Shown piece by piece: positions 39,762 to 47,760 of a stretch of 64,000 nucleotides of DNA. The notes under the pieces were generated by a model that ran no database searches, was not told the origin of the DNA, and saw only the letters and a list, made by a program, of their open reading frames with translations. Position 1 is the first letter of the stretch; every line of letters begins with the position of its first letter. Source of the stretch: Bacillus chungangensis (lineage in GTDB: Bacteria; Bacillota; Bacilli; Bacillales; Bacillaceae_C); contig NZ_JAUSTT010000002.1 of assembly GCF_030812995.1 (NCBI RefSeq), forward strand, positions 62,001 to 126,000, written 5' to 3'. The translations under genes and the position numbers were made by a program.

Positions 39762-39914
39762 TTATATATATTTTCCATGATTGAACCCAACATAGAAATT
39801 ATTTGTTTCCGTATGAATGGATGCGGTATCAAAAGAAGCCTCTTTTATATCTGTTCCAAATACCAAAGCGCCTATTGCTACGAATCCTACTAGCATTAAT
39901 TTTAATTTTTTCAT
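39762..39914 (-). CDS. Phr-type signalling pro-peptide
   Basis: A 50-residue secreted pro-peptide: basic start MKKLKLMLVGFVAIGALVFG (signal helix), then TDIKEASFDTASIHTETNNFYVGFNHGKYI with breaks at charged residues. Its ATG overlaps the rap stop codon (ATGA), the standard rap-phr arrangement. In this family a C-terminal or internal penta/hexapeptide is cut out, exported, re-imported by Opp and inhibits its Rap. The mature peptide cannot be fixed from sequence; the C-terminal residues are the first candidate. It ends at its own terminator. Confidence 0.8.
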   Translation of the reverse strand: MKKLKLMLVGFVAIGALVFGTDIKEASFDTASIHTETNNFYVGFNHGKYI

Positions 39915-40984
39915 TTTAATTTCCCCCGTTCTAATAATTTTTCCTCTGCTTTGTAGCTAAGAATAAAGTATCCACTAGATTTTTTGTAATTATCCTTATC
40001 AAAAAGTCCAATAGCCAGTTCCTTTGCATAATTCTTTACATAATGCCATAAATCTTCACTTTTAAAATACTCGATGGCATCTTTTGTTATTTCCTCTAGC
40101 TGCTCTATTGGTAATTGATCATTCAATGCCTTCAGAATGTTGAAATGATGTATATATTCTTTATTACAGACTTTTAATCCTTTTTCAATATATGTTGTTA
40201 CTTCTTCTTTTTTTACAATTTTAAAATATTCACGAGCCAATAAGAACATCGTTTTATAATCTTTTTCTTCGTCTTCAAATGATTCGGAAAGATATCGAAT
40301 CGCTAACTCTGAGAAATTTTGATCTGCATATAACAATCCTAAATTGTAATTAACTTTTAAAATTAATGATTTTTCATCCAGTTCTTGGAGAATGTTGATG
40401 GAGGCAATAAGGTGTTTTTCTGCAAGATGAAACTCTCTTAATGCAGTATAGGCCATTCCTAGCATATTTTCAGAAGCAGCTAACTTCACTTCATAACCAG
40501 GATTTTTAGAAAAAAATTGTTTGGCTTTTAATGCACAATTTACTGTTTCAACACACTGATCGATTAAGTAATAAAAGACTGAAGCTCTATAGTTGAATTC
40601 AGCTTTTTCTGCTTCATCTGGAATGGACTCCAATAATTTCTCAGCATATTCACAATGTTTTTTAGCGTTACTATAATTGCCAATCCCCGTAGCATAGATG
40701 AATTTAAAAAAATGATAATAATATTGTAAAAATTTATTCGTATCCTCTGAAATAACTAATTCTTCGTTTAGATGATGTTCAAAATCCTCTATTAAGATTT
40801 TGTACCGAAAATCTAACAAAGAATAGTAAATAAGTATTTCTTGATCTGGTTCAATATTATTTATCTTTTTATCAATTTCCTCTTTTAATTTTCTTGCCTT
40901 AATAACATGATGTGAACGTATTTCGACATACCAATCATTTAGCAGTTTCGTTATATCTTCTTTTGCTATAACCCCCACATCCAA
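39911..40984 (-). CDS. Rap-family tetratricopeptide regulator
   Basis: Rap protein of 357 residues: N-terminal three-helix bundle (TKLLNDWYVEIRSHHVIKARKL) and a C-terminal array of TPR helices (EFNYRASVFYYL, ENMLGMAYTALREFHLAEKH, KVNYNLGLLYADQNFSELAIRYL). Rap proteins dephosphorylate Spo0F or block DNA binding of regulators such as ComA, and are inhibited by their Phr peptide, encoded here by the overlapping downstream gene. Target unknown. Location beside secreted-peptide genes suggests it sets their timing by cell density. Confidence 0.92.
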   Translation of the reverse strand: MDVGVIAKEDITKLLNDWYVEIRSHHVIKARKLKEEIDKKINNIEPDQEILIYYSLLDFRYKILIEDFEHHLNEELVISEDTNKFLQYYYHFFKFIYATGIGNYSNAKKHCEYAEKLLESIPDEAEKAEFNYRASVFYYLIDQCVETVNCALKAKQFFSKNPGYEVKLAASENMLGMAYTALREFHLAEKHLIASINILQELDEKSLILKVNYNLGLLYADQNFSELAIRYLSESFEDEEKDYKTMFLLAREYFKIVKKEEVTTYIEKGLKVCNKEYIHHFNILKALNDQLPIEQLEEITKDAIEYFKSEDLWHYVKNYAKELAIGLFDKDNYKKSSGYFILSYKAEEKLLERGKLK

Positions 40985-41484
40985 TTATACCACCCTTTTC
41001 CAAAGTTATTTTAAGCTTTTGTTACAATTATGGTAAATTTTACATTATACTCTCATTATAACAATCATTTCTTTTTTTCCAATGAGAAAAAAGACATAAA
41101 CTGTCCTTTTTTTACAATTAAAGATAGTAAAATTGATTGTTTTAATAAGTTAATTTGTTGGAATGGGGGTAAATAGGATTTGAATTCCTTTTATAAGCGT
41201 TTGTTTAGTGCAAACTAACGTTAATGGTTCTACTGCAGCCGCTCAAATCGTAATTCTCGAAGGTTAAAATGGAGGACAAAAAGAACCGAGAAATTCTAGG
41301 AACGATAGATGCGAGGATCGGAACGTATATATAATACGTGAGAACCGGAGCAGCAGAGTGACACCGAAATTCGACAGTTATTTTTACCGGACATTTTAAA
41401 CATCTGCTTATGATTCTTATGAAAAAGAGCATACTAAAAAAAGAGCACCCTGCTCAACTTCTCGAAAAAGGAAGCTGATCACCT

Positions 41485-41628
41485 TTGAAGAAGACGAATC
41501 AGTCCAAGCACTACGAAAAGCAAGGAAATGGAAATGATATGTTGGATGCTGCTTCATCCTCCACACTGCAGAAAGCAGAAGCCAAAAAAATTGAAAAGAT
41601 GAAAATCTCTTCACGTGGCGGTGCGTAG
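41485..41628 (+). CDS. Possible 47-residue basic protein
   Basis: TTG-initiated frame KKTNQSKHYEKQGNGNDMLD ... STLQKAEAKKIEKMKISSRGGA. AAGGAAGCTGATC, similar to the 16S anti-Shine-Dalgarno complement, lies 3-15 bases upstream, and a terminator follows at 41652. The composition (Lys, Ser, Gln, Asn rich, no hydrophobic core) resembles small spore or regulatory proteins, but I recognise no family. The rest of the gap from 40985 to 41484 shows nothing I can identify. Confidence 0.4.
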   Translation: MKKTNQSKHYEKQGNGNDMLDAASSSTLQKAEAKKIEKMKISSRGGA

Positions 41629-41651
41629 CAAGCTGTATGAACTAAAGAGCA

Positions 41652-41690
41652 GGACCAACCAAATAGTTGACGTCCTGCTTTTTCTTTTAA
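41652..41690. terminator. Terminator between convergent genes (yitT side)
   Basis: AGCAGGAC and GTCCTGCT arms around a 16-base loop followed by TTTTCTTTT. Confidence 0.75.
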
Positions 41691-42541
41691 TCTTTACGAA
41701 AAAATCCTAGTATTCCAGTTGTCTGTACGATATTTGTGAAAGCGTGCGGATCGATTTCTTTAATAATCCGTTCGAGGTCGTATAATTCATAACGAGTTAA
41801 TACGATAATCATCATTTCCTTTTCCTCATTAGAAAAAGCACCTTTTGCTGGAACAACGGTGATGCCGCGAACCATTTTGTCGTGGATCGCTTTTTTCAAT
41901 TCTTCGGTTTTCTTTGTAATAATCATTGCTGTATGTTTTTGATGACGTGTATGTATCGTATCAATGACACGGGTAGAAACATATAGCGTTACTAACGTAT
42001 ATAATGCTTTTTCCCAGCCATAGACAGCTCCGGCTGTTATAATGATAACAGCATTCATAATAAAAAAATAAGTGCCAACAGAACGGCCTTTCATTTTCGA
42101 AAGTACAAGGGCTACAATGTCCATTCCTCCAGTAGATGCTCCAACCCTAAGGGTCATACCGATGCCAATAGCTGCAATGACACCTCCAAATACGGCATTT
42201 AGAATAATATCTGGCGATTGCGCTTCGATTGGAACCAGTTCAAGAAAGAGAGACATCAGTGCAACGGAAATAATACTATAGACAGTAAATGAGCGGCCAA
42301 CTTTTTTCCACCCTAAAATAGCAACAGGAATATTTAGGATAGCTAACAAAATACCAGTTGACATCTTCATTGGCGTAAAATCAGTAAAAAGGTTTGCCAA
42401 CAACTGTGCAGCGCCGGCAAAACCACTTGCATAGACATTAGCAGGGATTAAAAACAAGTTCATTCCTATCGCATTTAATAATGCACCAATAAAAACAACT
42501 ATGATTTTTTTCCCATGCTCAAACACCAAATTCTCTTTCAT
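41687..42541 (-). CDS. yitT: YitT family membrane protein (DUF161 / DUF2179)
   Basis: Membrane protein of 284 residues. Five or six N-terminal helices carry the DUF161 repeats (GALLNAIGMNLFLIPANVYASGFAGAAQLL and AVFGGVIAAIGIGMTLRVGASTGGMDIVAL in pieces). A cytoplasmic C-terminal DUF2179 domain (IITKKTEELKKAIHDKMVRGITVVPAKGAFS ... VVQTTGILGF type) follows. The function of the family is unknown. It is divergent from the DegV gene, matching B. subtilis yitS-yitT. Confidence 0.92.
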   Translation of the reverse strand: MKENLVFEHGKKIIVVFIGALLNAIGMNLFLIPANVYASGFAGAAQLLANLFTDFTPMKMSTGILLAILNIPVAILGWKKVGRSFTVYSIISVALMSLFLELVPIEAQSPDIILNAVFGGVIAAIGIGMTLRVGASTGGMDIVALVLSKMKGRSVGTYFFIMNAVIIITAGAVYGWEKALYTLVTLYVSTRVIDTIHTRHQKHTAMIITKKTEELKKAIHDKMVRGITVVPAKGAFSNEEKEMMIIVLTRYELYDLERIIKEIDPHAFTNIVQTTGILGFFRKD

Positions 42542-42629
42542 GTTATCCTCCTATTTTAAATGAATCCTATCGTTTCTCGTAAAAAACTGTATACTTACAT
42601 CATACAATACTTTTTAAAGGGTGAAGGAT

Positions 42630-43487
42630 ATGACAATTAAATTATTTGTGGACAGTGCCTGCGACCTGCCACTTTCCTATTTACAAGAAAATAATATCAC
42701 TTTATTGCCGCTTCATGTTCACATCGATGATAAAAGCTATGAAGATTTACAAACTATTGCACCAGAAGAAGTATACAAAGCAATTCACGCTGGAAAAATG
42801 CCAAAGACATCTCAGGCTGCTCCAGAGTTAATGAAGCAATTATTTACTGAACTTGCAAAATCTCAAGAACAAGGCATCTACATCGCCTTCTCTTCTGCAT
42901 TATCAGGCACCTACCAAACAGCTGTAATGGTCTACAATCAAGTAAAAGAAGATTATCCAGATCTTGATTTAACGATTATTGATTCTAAATGTGCCTCTTT
43001 AGGCTATGGTTTAGTCGTCAGAAAAGCAAATGAACTGTTGCAAATGAATGCTTCAAAGAGTGATATTGTACAGGACTGCGAATGGTACTGTCAACATATG
43101 GAGCATTTATTTACAGTAGAAGATTTAGACTTTCTTGCTAGAGGAGGACGCTTATCGAAGGCTTCTGCCTTTCTCGGAGGACTTCTGCAAATTAAACCGC
43201 TGCTTCATGTGGAAGAAGGAAAGCTGATTCCACTTGAAAAAATAAGAGGCCGAAAAAAATTAATGAGAAGAATGCTGGATATTATGAAAGATCGCGGTGT
43301 TGACCTTGAGAAGCAGACAATTGGCATTAGTCATGGAGACGATCAAGAAGCAGCAGAAGAACTAAAAAAAATGATACAAACACAATTTCACACAAAGAAT
43401 GTCATCATTCATATGATCGGTTCTGCTATAGGGTCGCATTCTGGTCCTGGAACACTCGCACTCTTTTTTCTAAACAAAACAAAGTGA
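42630..43487 (+). CDS. yitS: DegV family fatty-acid-binding protein (YitS-like)
   Basis: DegV/FakB-type protein of 285 residues that binds a fatty acid for the FakA kinase. N-terminal LFVDSACDLPLSYLQENNI and SQAAPELMKQLF match the family, as do YIAFSSALSGTYQTA and LDFLARGGRLSKASAFLGGLLQIKPLL. The ATG at 42630 has AAAGGGTGAAGG upstream; an in-frame GTG at 42621 is less likely. Its final codon and stop (AAGTGA) are the first bases of a decayed copy of the dispersed repeat. Confidence 0.92.
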   Translation: MTIKLFVDSACDLPLSYLQENNITLLPLHVHIDDKSYEDLQTIAPEEVYKAIHAGKMPKTSQAAPELMKQLFTELAKSQEQGIYIAFSSALSGTYQTAVMVYNQVKEDYPDLDLTIIDSKCASLGYGLVVRKANELLQMNASKSDIVQDCEWYCQHMEHLFTVEDLDFLARGGRLSKASAFLGGLLQIKPLLHVEEGKLIPLEKIRGRKKLMRRMLDIMKDRGVDLEKQTIGISHGDDQEAAEELKKMIQTQFHTKNVIIHMIGSAIGSHSGPGTLALFFLNKTK

Positions 43488-43520
43488 CGCTTCCATCAAT
43501 TTTTTTATTTCTCATATCAT
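43482..43520 (+). repeat. Decayed left end of the dispersed repeat at the yitS stop codon
   Basis: AAAGTGACGCTTCCATCAAT followed by a T-rich stretch and CTCATATCAT resembles the first 35 bases of the repeat. The rest is not detectable. The gap from here to 44025 has a hairpin at 43795-43822 (arms GACGTTCA and TGAGCGTC, then TTTTTT) and no gene I can support. Confidence 0.45.
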
Positions 43521-44024
43521 AGAATGTCTTTAAAGTACATGGTGCGCATCCTTATACTCATATGTTTGCTTTTACCACACATATCGAGACCATTACGTTG
43601 ATACAACGAGCAGATCCGTAGAAATCCTTTGTTTTCAGCACTTTTTCAAGCATATTGTCTTCACGAGAGAAGGAGAAAAAATCGAAAATAAGATGATTAA
43701 AAATGATATCAATGTTTCTGTTGTGGGAACACAAGGAAATAGAATATTCAGATTTAAAGGGGTGCTGCTAAAATGGTACTCCTTTTCTCTTATTTAGACG
43801 TTCAGAAATGAGCGTCTTTTTTCTCGCCCGAAAACAGAAAGGACCTTTTTTATTGTTTTAATGCAAACTAGAAAGGAGAACATTTGATGAATGTAAGGCA
43901 GAATCTTTGTCTTTTTGAGTGTCAGAAAGAATTGGTCTATTGATATGCATTTAAAAGAGCGACAAACTCATAGGGATTTAGAGGTTTGCGTGTTCATTTT
44001 TTCTGCGACTTTGTTCTGAAAGGA

Positions 44025-44075
44025 TTGACAGAACCAACGAAACGTAATATAGTGTACTTGTTCAATAAGTACACT
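44025..44075 (+). promoter_or_regulatory. Promoter and inverted-repeat operator of the GntR/ABC operon
   Basis: TTGACA (44025-44030), 17-base spacer, TATAGT (44048-44053). A perfect 9-bp inverted repeat AGTGTACTT...AAGTACACT (44051-44075) overlaps the -10 box and start region. YtrA-type GntR repressors typically autoregulate through such a site. Near-consensus promoter; the operator role is inferred. Confidence 0.8.
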
Positions 44076-44097
44076 ACATTACAATAGGAGGGCTCTT

Positions 44098-44472
44098 GTG
44101 GAGATTATCATTAGTAGCAATTCAAGTAAACCCATTTATGAACAGATAACTTCCCAAATTAAAGAAATGATTATGAGCGGTGAATTGCAGACAGGCGACC
44201 CTCTTCCCTCTATGCGCTCATTGGCAAGAACTATTCATGTTAGTGTCATTACTGTTCAAAAGGCTTATGAAGACTTGCAACGAGATGGGTTCATAGAAAC
44301 TACTGTTGGACGAGGTAGTTTTGTAGCGGCGCAAAACAGAGATTTTATACAAGAAGAACAACAAAAAAAGATAGAGGAACATTTAGCGATCGCTGCAGAA
44401 ACTGCTCGCATAAGTGGTATTAAATTAGAAAAGTTAATTGAATTGATCTCCATTTTTTACGAGGAGGAATAG
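44098..44472 (+). CDS. GntR family regulator, YtrA subfamily
   Basis: A 124-residue repressor with an N-terminal winged helix (PIYEQITSQIKEMIMSGELQ, then LPSMRSLARTIHVSVITVQKAYEDLQRDGFIETTVGRGSFVA) and only a short C-terminal helix, the YtrA pattern. The GTG start has AGGAGGG upstream. It is the first gene of an operon with an ABC ATPase two bases later and a permease, and probably represses the operon through the inverted repeat at 44051-44075. Confidence 0.92.
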   Translation: MEIIISSNSSKPIYEQITSQIKEMIMSGELQTGDPLPSMRSLARTIHVSVITVQKAYEDLQRDGFIETTVGRGSFVAAQNRDFIQEEQQKKIEEHLAIAAETARISGIKLEKLIELISIFYEEE

Positions 44473-44474
44473 AT

Positions 44475-45338
44475 ATGAATTATAGTTTAGAAATAGAGAA
44501 CCTTTCAAAAACATATCCTCATTCAGATTTTTATTTAGACAATGTTTCTTTTAGCATTCCTGAAGGTTGCATTATGGGGTTTGTTGGTGAAAACGGAGCG
44601 GGTAAAACAACAACCATAAGCATCATCTTAAATACGATAAAAAAAGATAGTGGAACAGTTAAAGTACTCGGGCAGGAAATGGATGGCAACAATACAGATG
44701 TTCGTGAAGATATCGGTGTTGTTTTTGATGCTAACAATTTTTCCACTGCATTAACTCCTAAAAAACTTGCAAATGTTATGGCAAAGGTATATAAAAATTG
44801 GAATCAAAAGTTTTTTATAGCGACCACAAGAAAACTTGACATTCCCTTAGATAAAAAAATAAAGCAATTTTCTCGTGGAATGACAACGAAGTTAGCTATT
44901 ACTGTGGCATTGTCACATAGTCCAAAACTACTTATTTTAGACGAAGCAACTTCTGGATTAGACCCTGTTGTACGAGAAGAAATTTTAGATATATTTCTTG
45001 AATTTGTAGAAAACGAAAATCATTCTATTTTAATGTCTTCTCACATCACTAGTGATTTGGAAAAAGTGGCTGATTATATTACCTTCATTCATCAAGGGAA
45101 AATTATTTTAACCGAAAAAAAAGATACTTTAATTTACAAATATGGAATTGCTCGTTGCAAATCAGAACAATTTAGTCATTTAGATAAAGAAGATATTCTT
45201 TCTTATAGAAAAAGAGGATATCAGGTAGATGTGCTCGTAAGGGATAAAAAAGCTTTTGAACGAAAATACGATAGCATCATAATTGACAATGGCACTATTG
45301 ATGAAATCATGCTGTTACTTATTAAGGGGAAGGATTAA
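44475..45338 (+). CDS. ABC transporter ATPase (ABC-2 type, YtrB-like)
   Basis: ATPase of 287 residues with Walker A GENGAGKTTTI, a signature motif FSRGMTTKLAITVALSH (SRGM instead of SGGQ, as in YtrB/YhcH-type proteins), Walker B LLILDEATSGLDP and switch SSHITSDLE. The gene follows the GntR stop by 2 bases and ends 1 base before the permease start. Such GntR-ABC modules respond to cell-envelope antibiotics in several bacilli. Substrate unknown. Confidence 0.92.
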   Translation: MNYSLEIENLSKTYPHSDFYLDNVSFSIPEGCIMGFVGENGAGKTTTISIILNTIKKDSGTVKVLGQEMDGNNTDVREDIGVVFDANNFSTALTPKKLANVMAKVYKNWNQKFFIATTRKLDIPLDKKIKQFSRGMTTKLAITVALSHSPKLLILDEATSGLDPVVREEILDIFLEFVENENHSILMSSHITSDLEKVADYITFIHQGKIILTEKKDTLIYKYGIARCKSEQFSHLDKEDILSYRKRGYQVDVLVRDKKAFERKYDSIIIDNGTIDEIMLLLIKGKD

Positions 45339-45339
45339 T

Positions 45340-45981
45340 ATGAGAGGTCTACTGCTAAATAATTTATATTCAATGTCAGGTAATATAAAACTTTCTTTTT
45401 GTATGGCACTAATACTGGTTTTTGTACCCATCTTTATAAGTGATAGCTCCTTTTTGTCTATGATAATGAGTATGCAGTTGTTTATATTTATTTCGAACAC
45501 GGGAGCATCCCTACAAATAGATGAAAGTTCTAAATGGAATAAATTTGAACTTACATTGCCAGTCAAAAGAAGAACGATTATCAATGCAAAATATGTGTCG
45601 TTCATTATACTAATTGCATTAGGTATTTTAATTAGCACTTTAACAGCAATAGTTTTCATTGTATTTAAAGGTAGTGTTGATATAAAAGACCTTATTTTGG
45701 GTTATTGTTTTGGATTAACACTATCTATTTCTACTCCAGCTTTTATGTATCCCTTTATATTAAAAATGGGAGCAGAAAAAAGCGATCTAATCATAGTTCT
45801 GTCTGGCTGCTTATCCGTAGTCCTAATGTATTCAATATCAATTCTTTTATCATTGTTTGTAACAGGTATTAGTTTTAGAAGCCCTATTGTTTGCATTACT
45901 TCGGTAATTGTGTCGGTGCTTTTGTTTATCCTCTCTTACTTTTTAGCAGTATGGATACATCGTAACAAGGAATATGACTAG
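45340..45981 (+). CDS. ABC-2 type permease of the GntR operon
   Basis: Membrane protein of 213 residues with six helices starting MRGLLLNNLYSMSGNIKLSF. The start at 45340 has GGGGAAGG upstream and directly follows the ATPase stop codon. The C-terminal 82 residues are present a second time as a detached fragment at 47186-47431, a result of local duplication. Probably forms a homodimer or heterodimer with the ATPase. Confidence 0.88.
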   Translation: MRGLLLNNLYSMSGNIKLSFCMALILVFVPIFISDSSFLSMIMSMQLFIFISNTGASLQIDESSKWNKFELTLPVKRRTIINAKYVSFIILIALGILISTLTAIVFIVFKGSVDIKDLILGYCFGLTLSISTPAFMYPFILKMGAEKSDLIIVLSGCLSVVLMYSISILLSLFVTGISFRSPIVCITSVIVSVLLFILSYFLAVWIHRNKEYD

Positions 45982-46002
45982 AGTAAAATTCAAAAATGAG
46001 TG

Positions 46003-46131
46003 ATGTTTAAAAAGTACCAAACGGAAAAGAACAAATCTGGTTATGAACAAAGCTATAAAATATATGAATGTGAAGATTGTATGATCACGAAGCATCTTCC
46101 ACAAGCTAAAAATGTTTGCAAGCTTCTATAA
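46003..46131 (+). pseudogene. Transposase fragment (IS1182-like)
   Basis: Encodes MFKKYQTEKNKSGYEQSYKI then YECEDC, which matches the cysteine-containing segment (YECEDCxxC) of IS1182-family transposases. The frame then degenerates and stops after 42 codons. The second copy at 47453-47520 breaks off earlier, at KIYE. No inverted repeats or remaining transposase domains are visible. Confidence 0.6.
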
Positions 46132-46199
46132 ATCTACTAACGGTAATATTTATGTCGATGGTAAAATAAAATATTTTTTACATATGGAGGAAATAATAT

Positions 46200-47057
46200 A
46201 TGAAACGAAAATGGATACTTCTTCTACTCGCTGGATGGATCACGATAACCGGCGGTTTGTTCCTAAGTGGGCAGACTGGCACGATTGCTGAACAACAATT
46301 CGGCTACAACCGACAGTTAATTCAGGGGCTCGTGGCGACTGGGCTGGTGGTTCCACTTATTTTGTATTTATATCAGCATGTCTATCGGCTGACTGGTGTA
46401 AAACCAAAAAAGCCGGTCTATTCATGGAAAAGTGGCTATCACTTTATAACAGGAGTGCTTCTGGCAATTGTACTCACTTCGTTAGGTTTTATGATCGCGA
46501 CTTCTCAAGGATGGATCATCATTGAACAATGGCATACCCCTGATCATTGGTTCGCTGCGCTGCTTATAAACTCGCTCATTGCCTTTTTGTTTGAAGCTTT
46601 GCCGGAGGAATTAGCTTTACGTGGAATGATATATGATGTCTTACGTCATCGATTCTCCACTTGGCTAGCGGTATTATTCCAAACACTGTTATTTGTCTGT
46701 GTCCCTATAGCAATGGCCCTGATGTCGGGGATAGTTGGACTTACTTTTGAAAACGTCCCCCTGGCTTATATTATATTAATTCTATGCTTTGGGATATGTT
46801 TGCAGTTGCTTCGTCTCTGGACTGGAAGTCTCTGGACGACGATTGGTTTTCACATAGCATTCTTAGAAATTAACAGGTTTGTCATCATCGGGTCAGATGA
46901 AGAATATAATCCGCCAATTGTAACCTACCACGAATCAGTGCTCGGAGCTGGTGGATTGATCACTCTCACCATGCTTGTGATTGGCGGTATCATTGTATCG
47001 CTCTTTATATTAGGTACGAAGCGTTTTATACGGAAAAGAGCGATAATGACAATATGA
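46200..47057 (+). CDS. CPBP family membrane protease, paralogue 1
   Basis: Membrane protein of 285 residues, about eight helices. The CPBP motif is FEALPEELALRGMIYDVLRHRF (EExxxR) with a downstream helix containing TIGFHIAFLEINRF. N-terminal signal-anchor KRKWILLLLAGW. Nearly identical paralogues are at 47761 and 50162. Here the EExxxR motif reads EELALRG, whereas the other two read EELAFRG. The upstream 80 bases (including ATGGAGGAAATAATAT) are shared with paralogue 2; the downstream flank is shared with paralogue 3. Confidence 0.9.
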   Translation: MKRKWILLLLAGWITITGGLFLSGQTGTIAEQQFGYNRQLIQGLVATGLVVPLILYLYQHVYRLTGVKPKKPVYSWKSGYHFITGVLLAIVLTSLGFMIATSQGWIIIEQWHTPDHWFAALLINSLIAFLFEALPEELALRGMIYDVLRHRFSTWLAVLFQTLLFVCVPIAMALMSGIVGLTFENVPLAYIILILCFGICLQLLRLWTGSLWTTIGFHIAFLEINRFVIIGSDEEYNPPIVTYHESVLGAGGLITLTMLVIGGIIVSLFILGTKRFIRKRAIMTI

Positions 47058-47185
47058 CTCCATGGATCATTTTTTTAATTATCTCACAGTTAAAAAGTGA
47101 ATGATTGTACCTTAAAATCAAGCATTACAGACATCTTAAAGCTTTTATAAAAAAACTCTAAAGAACGAGTAAATACTCAAACAAA

Positions 47186-47431
47186 CCAGCTTTTATGTAT
47201 CCTTTTATATTAAAATTTGGAACAGAAAAAAGCGATCCAATCATATTTCTGTCTTCCGGCTTATCCGTAGTCCTAATGTTTTCAATATCAATTCTTTTAT
47301 CATTGTTTGTACCAAGTATTAGTTTTCGAAGCCCTATTGTTGTAATTACTTCGTTAATTGTGTCGGTGCTTTTGTTTATCCTCTCTTACTTTTTGGCAGT
47401 ATGGATACATCGCAACAAGGAATATAACTAG
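47186..47431 (+). pseudogene. Duplicated 3' fragment of the ABC permease gene
   Basis: Encodes MYPFILKFGTEKSDPIIFLS ... VWIHRNKEYN, 78 residues that are about 80-85 percent identical to the C-terminus of the permease at 45340-45981. Homology begins abruptly at CCAGCTTTTATGTATCC (47186; original 45736) and continues past the stop codon into the transposase fragment. There is no promoter or complete N-terminus. It is a duplication remnant. Confidence 0.88.
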
Positions 47432-47452
47432 AGTAAAATTCAAATATAAGGA

Positions 47453-47520
47453 ATGTTTAAAAAGTACCAAACGAAAAAGAACAAATCTGGTTATGAACAA
47501 AGCTATAAAATATATGAAAT
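47453..47520 (+). pseudogene. Second copy of the transposase fragment
   Basis: Same sequence as 46003-46070 with few changes (MFKKYQTKKNKSGYEQSYKI), cut off after TATGAA. It is part of the duplicated block. Confidence 0.6.
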
Positions 47521-47760
47521 CTGTCTATTCGTTTTAATCTCTATTTCTATTTGAATAATCCGTCTACTAACGAAAAGAGTTTCCATTAAAATGTTAGAGG
47601 ATAAAAAGTTTATCGTAAATGGAAAGCCGATACCCTCCTTAGTTTAATAATCAAAAGAGGTGTATGTATTTTAAGTTGGCAAGCTTCTATAAATCTACTA
47701 GCGGTAATATTTATGCTGATGGTAAAATAAAACATTTTTCGCATATGGAGGAAATAATAT

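Noticed and set aside
43520-44024. Possible gene remnant between yitS and the GntR operon
   Set aside because: A stretch reads KIENKMIKNDINVSVVGTQG without a start and is followed by a hairpin; no family could be recognised, so no feature was called.
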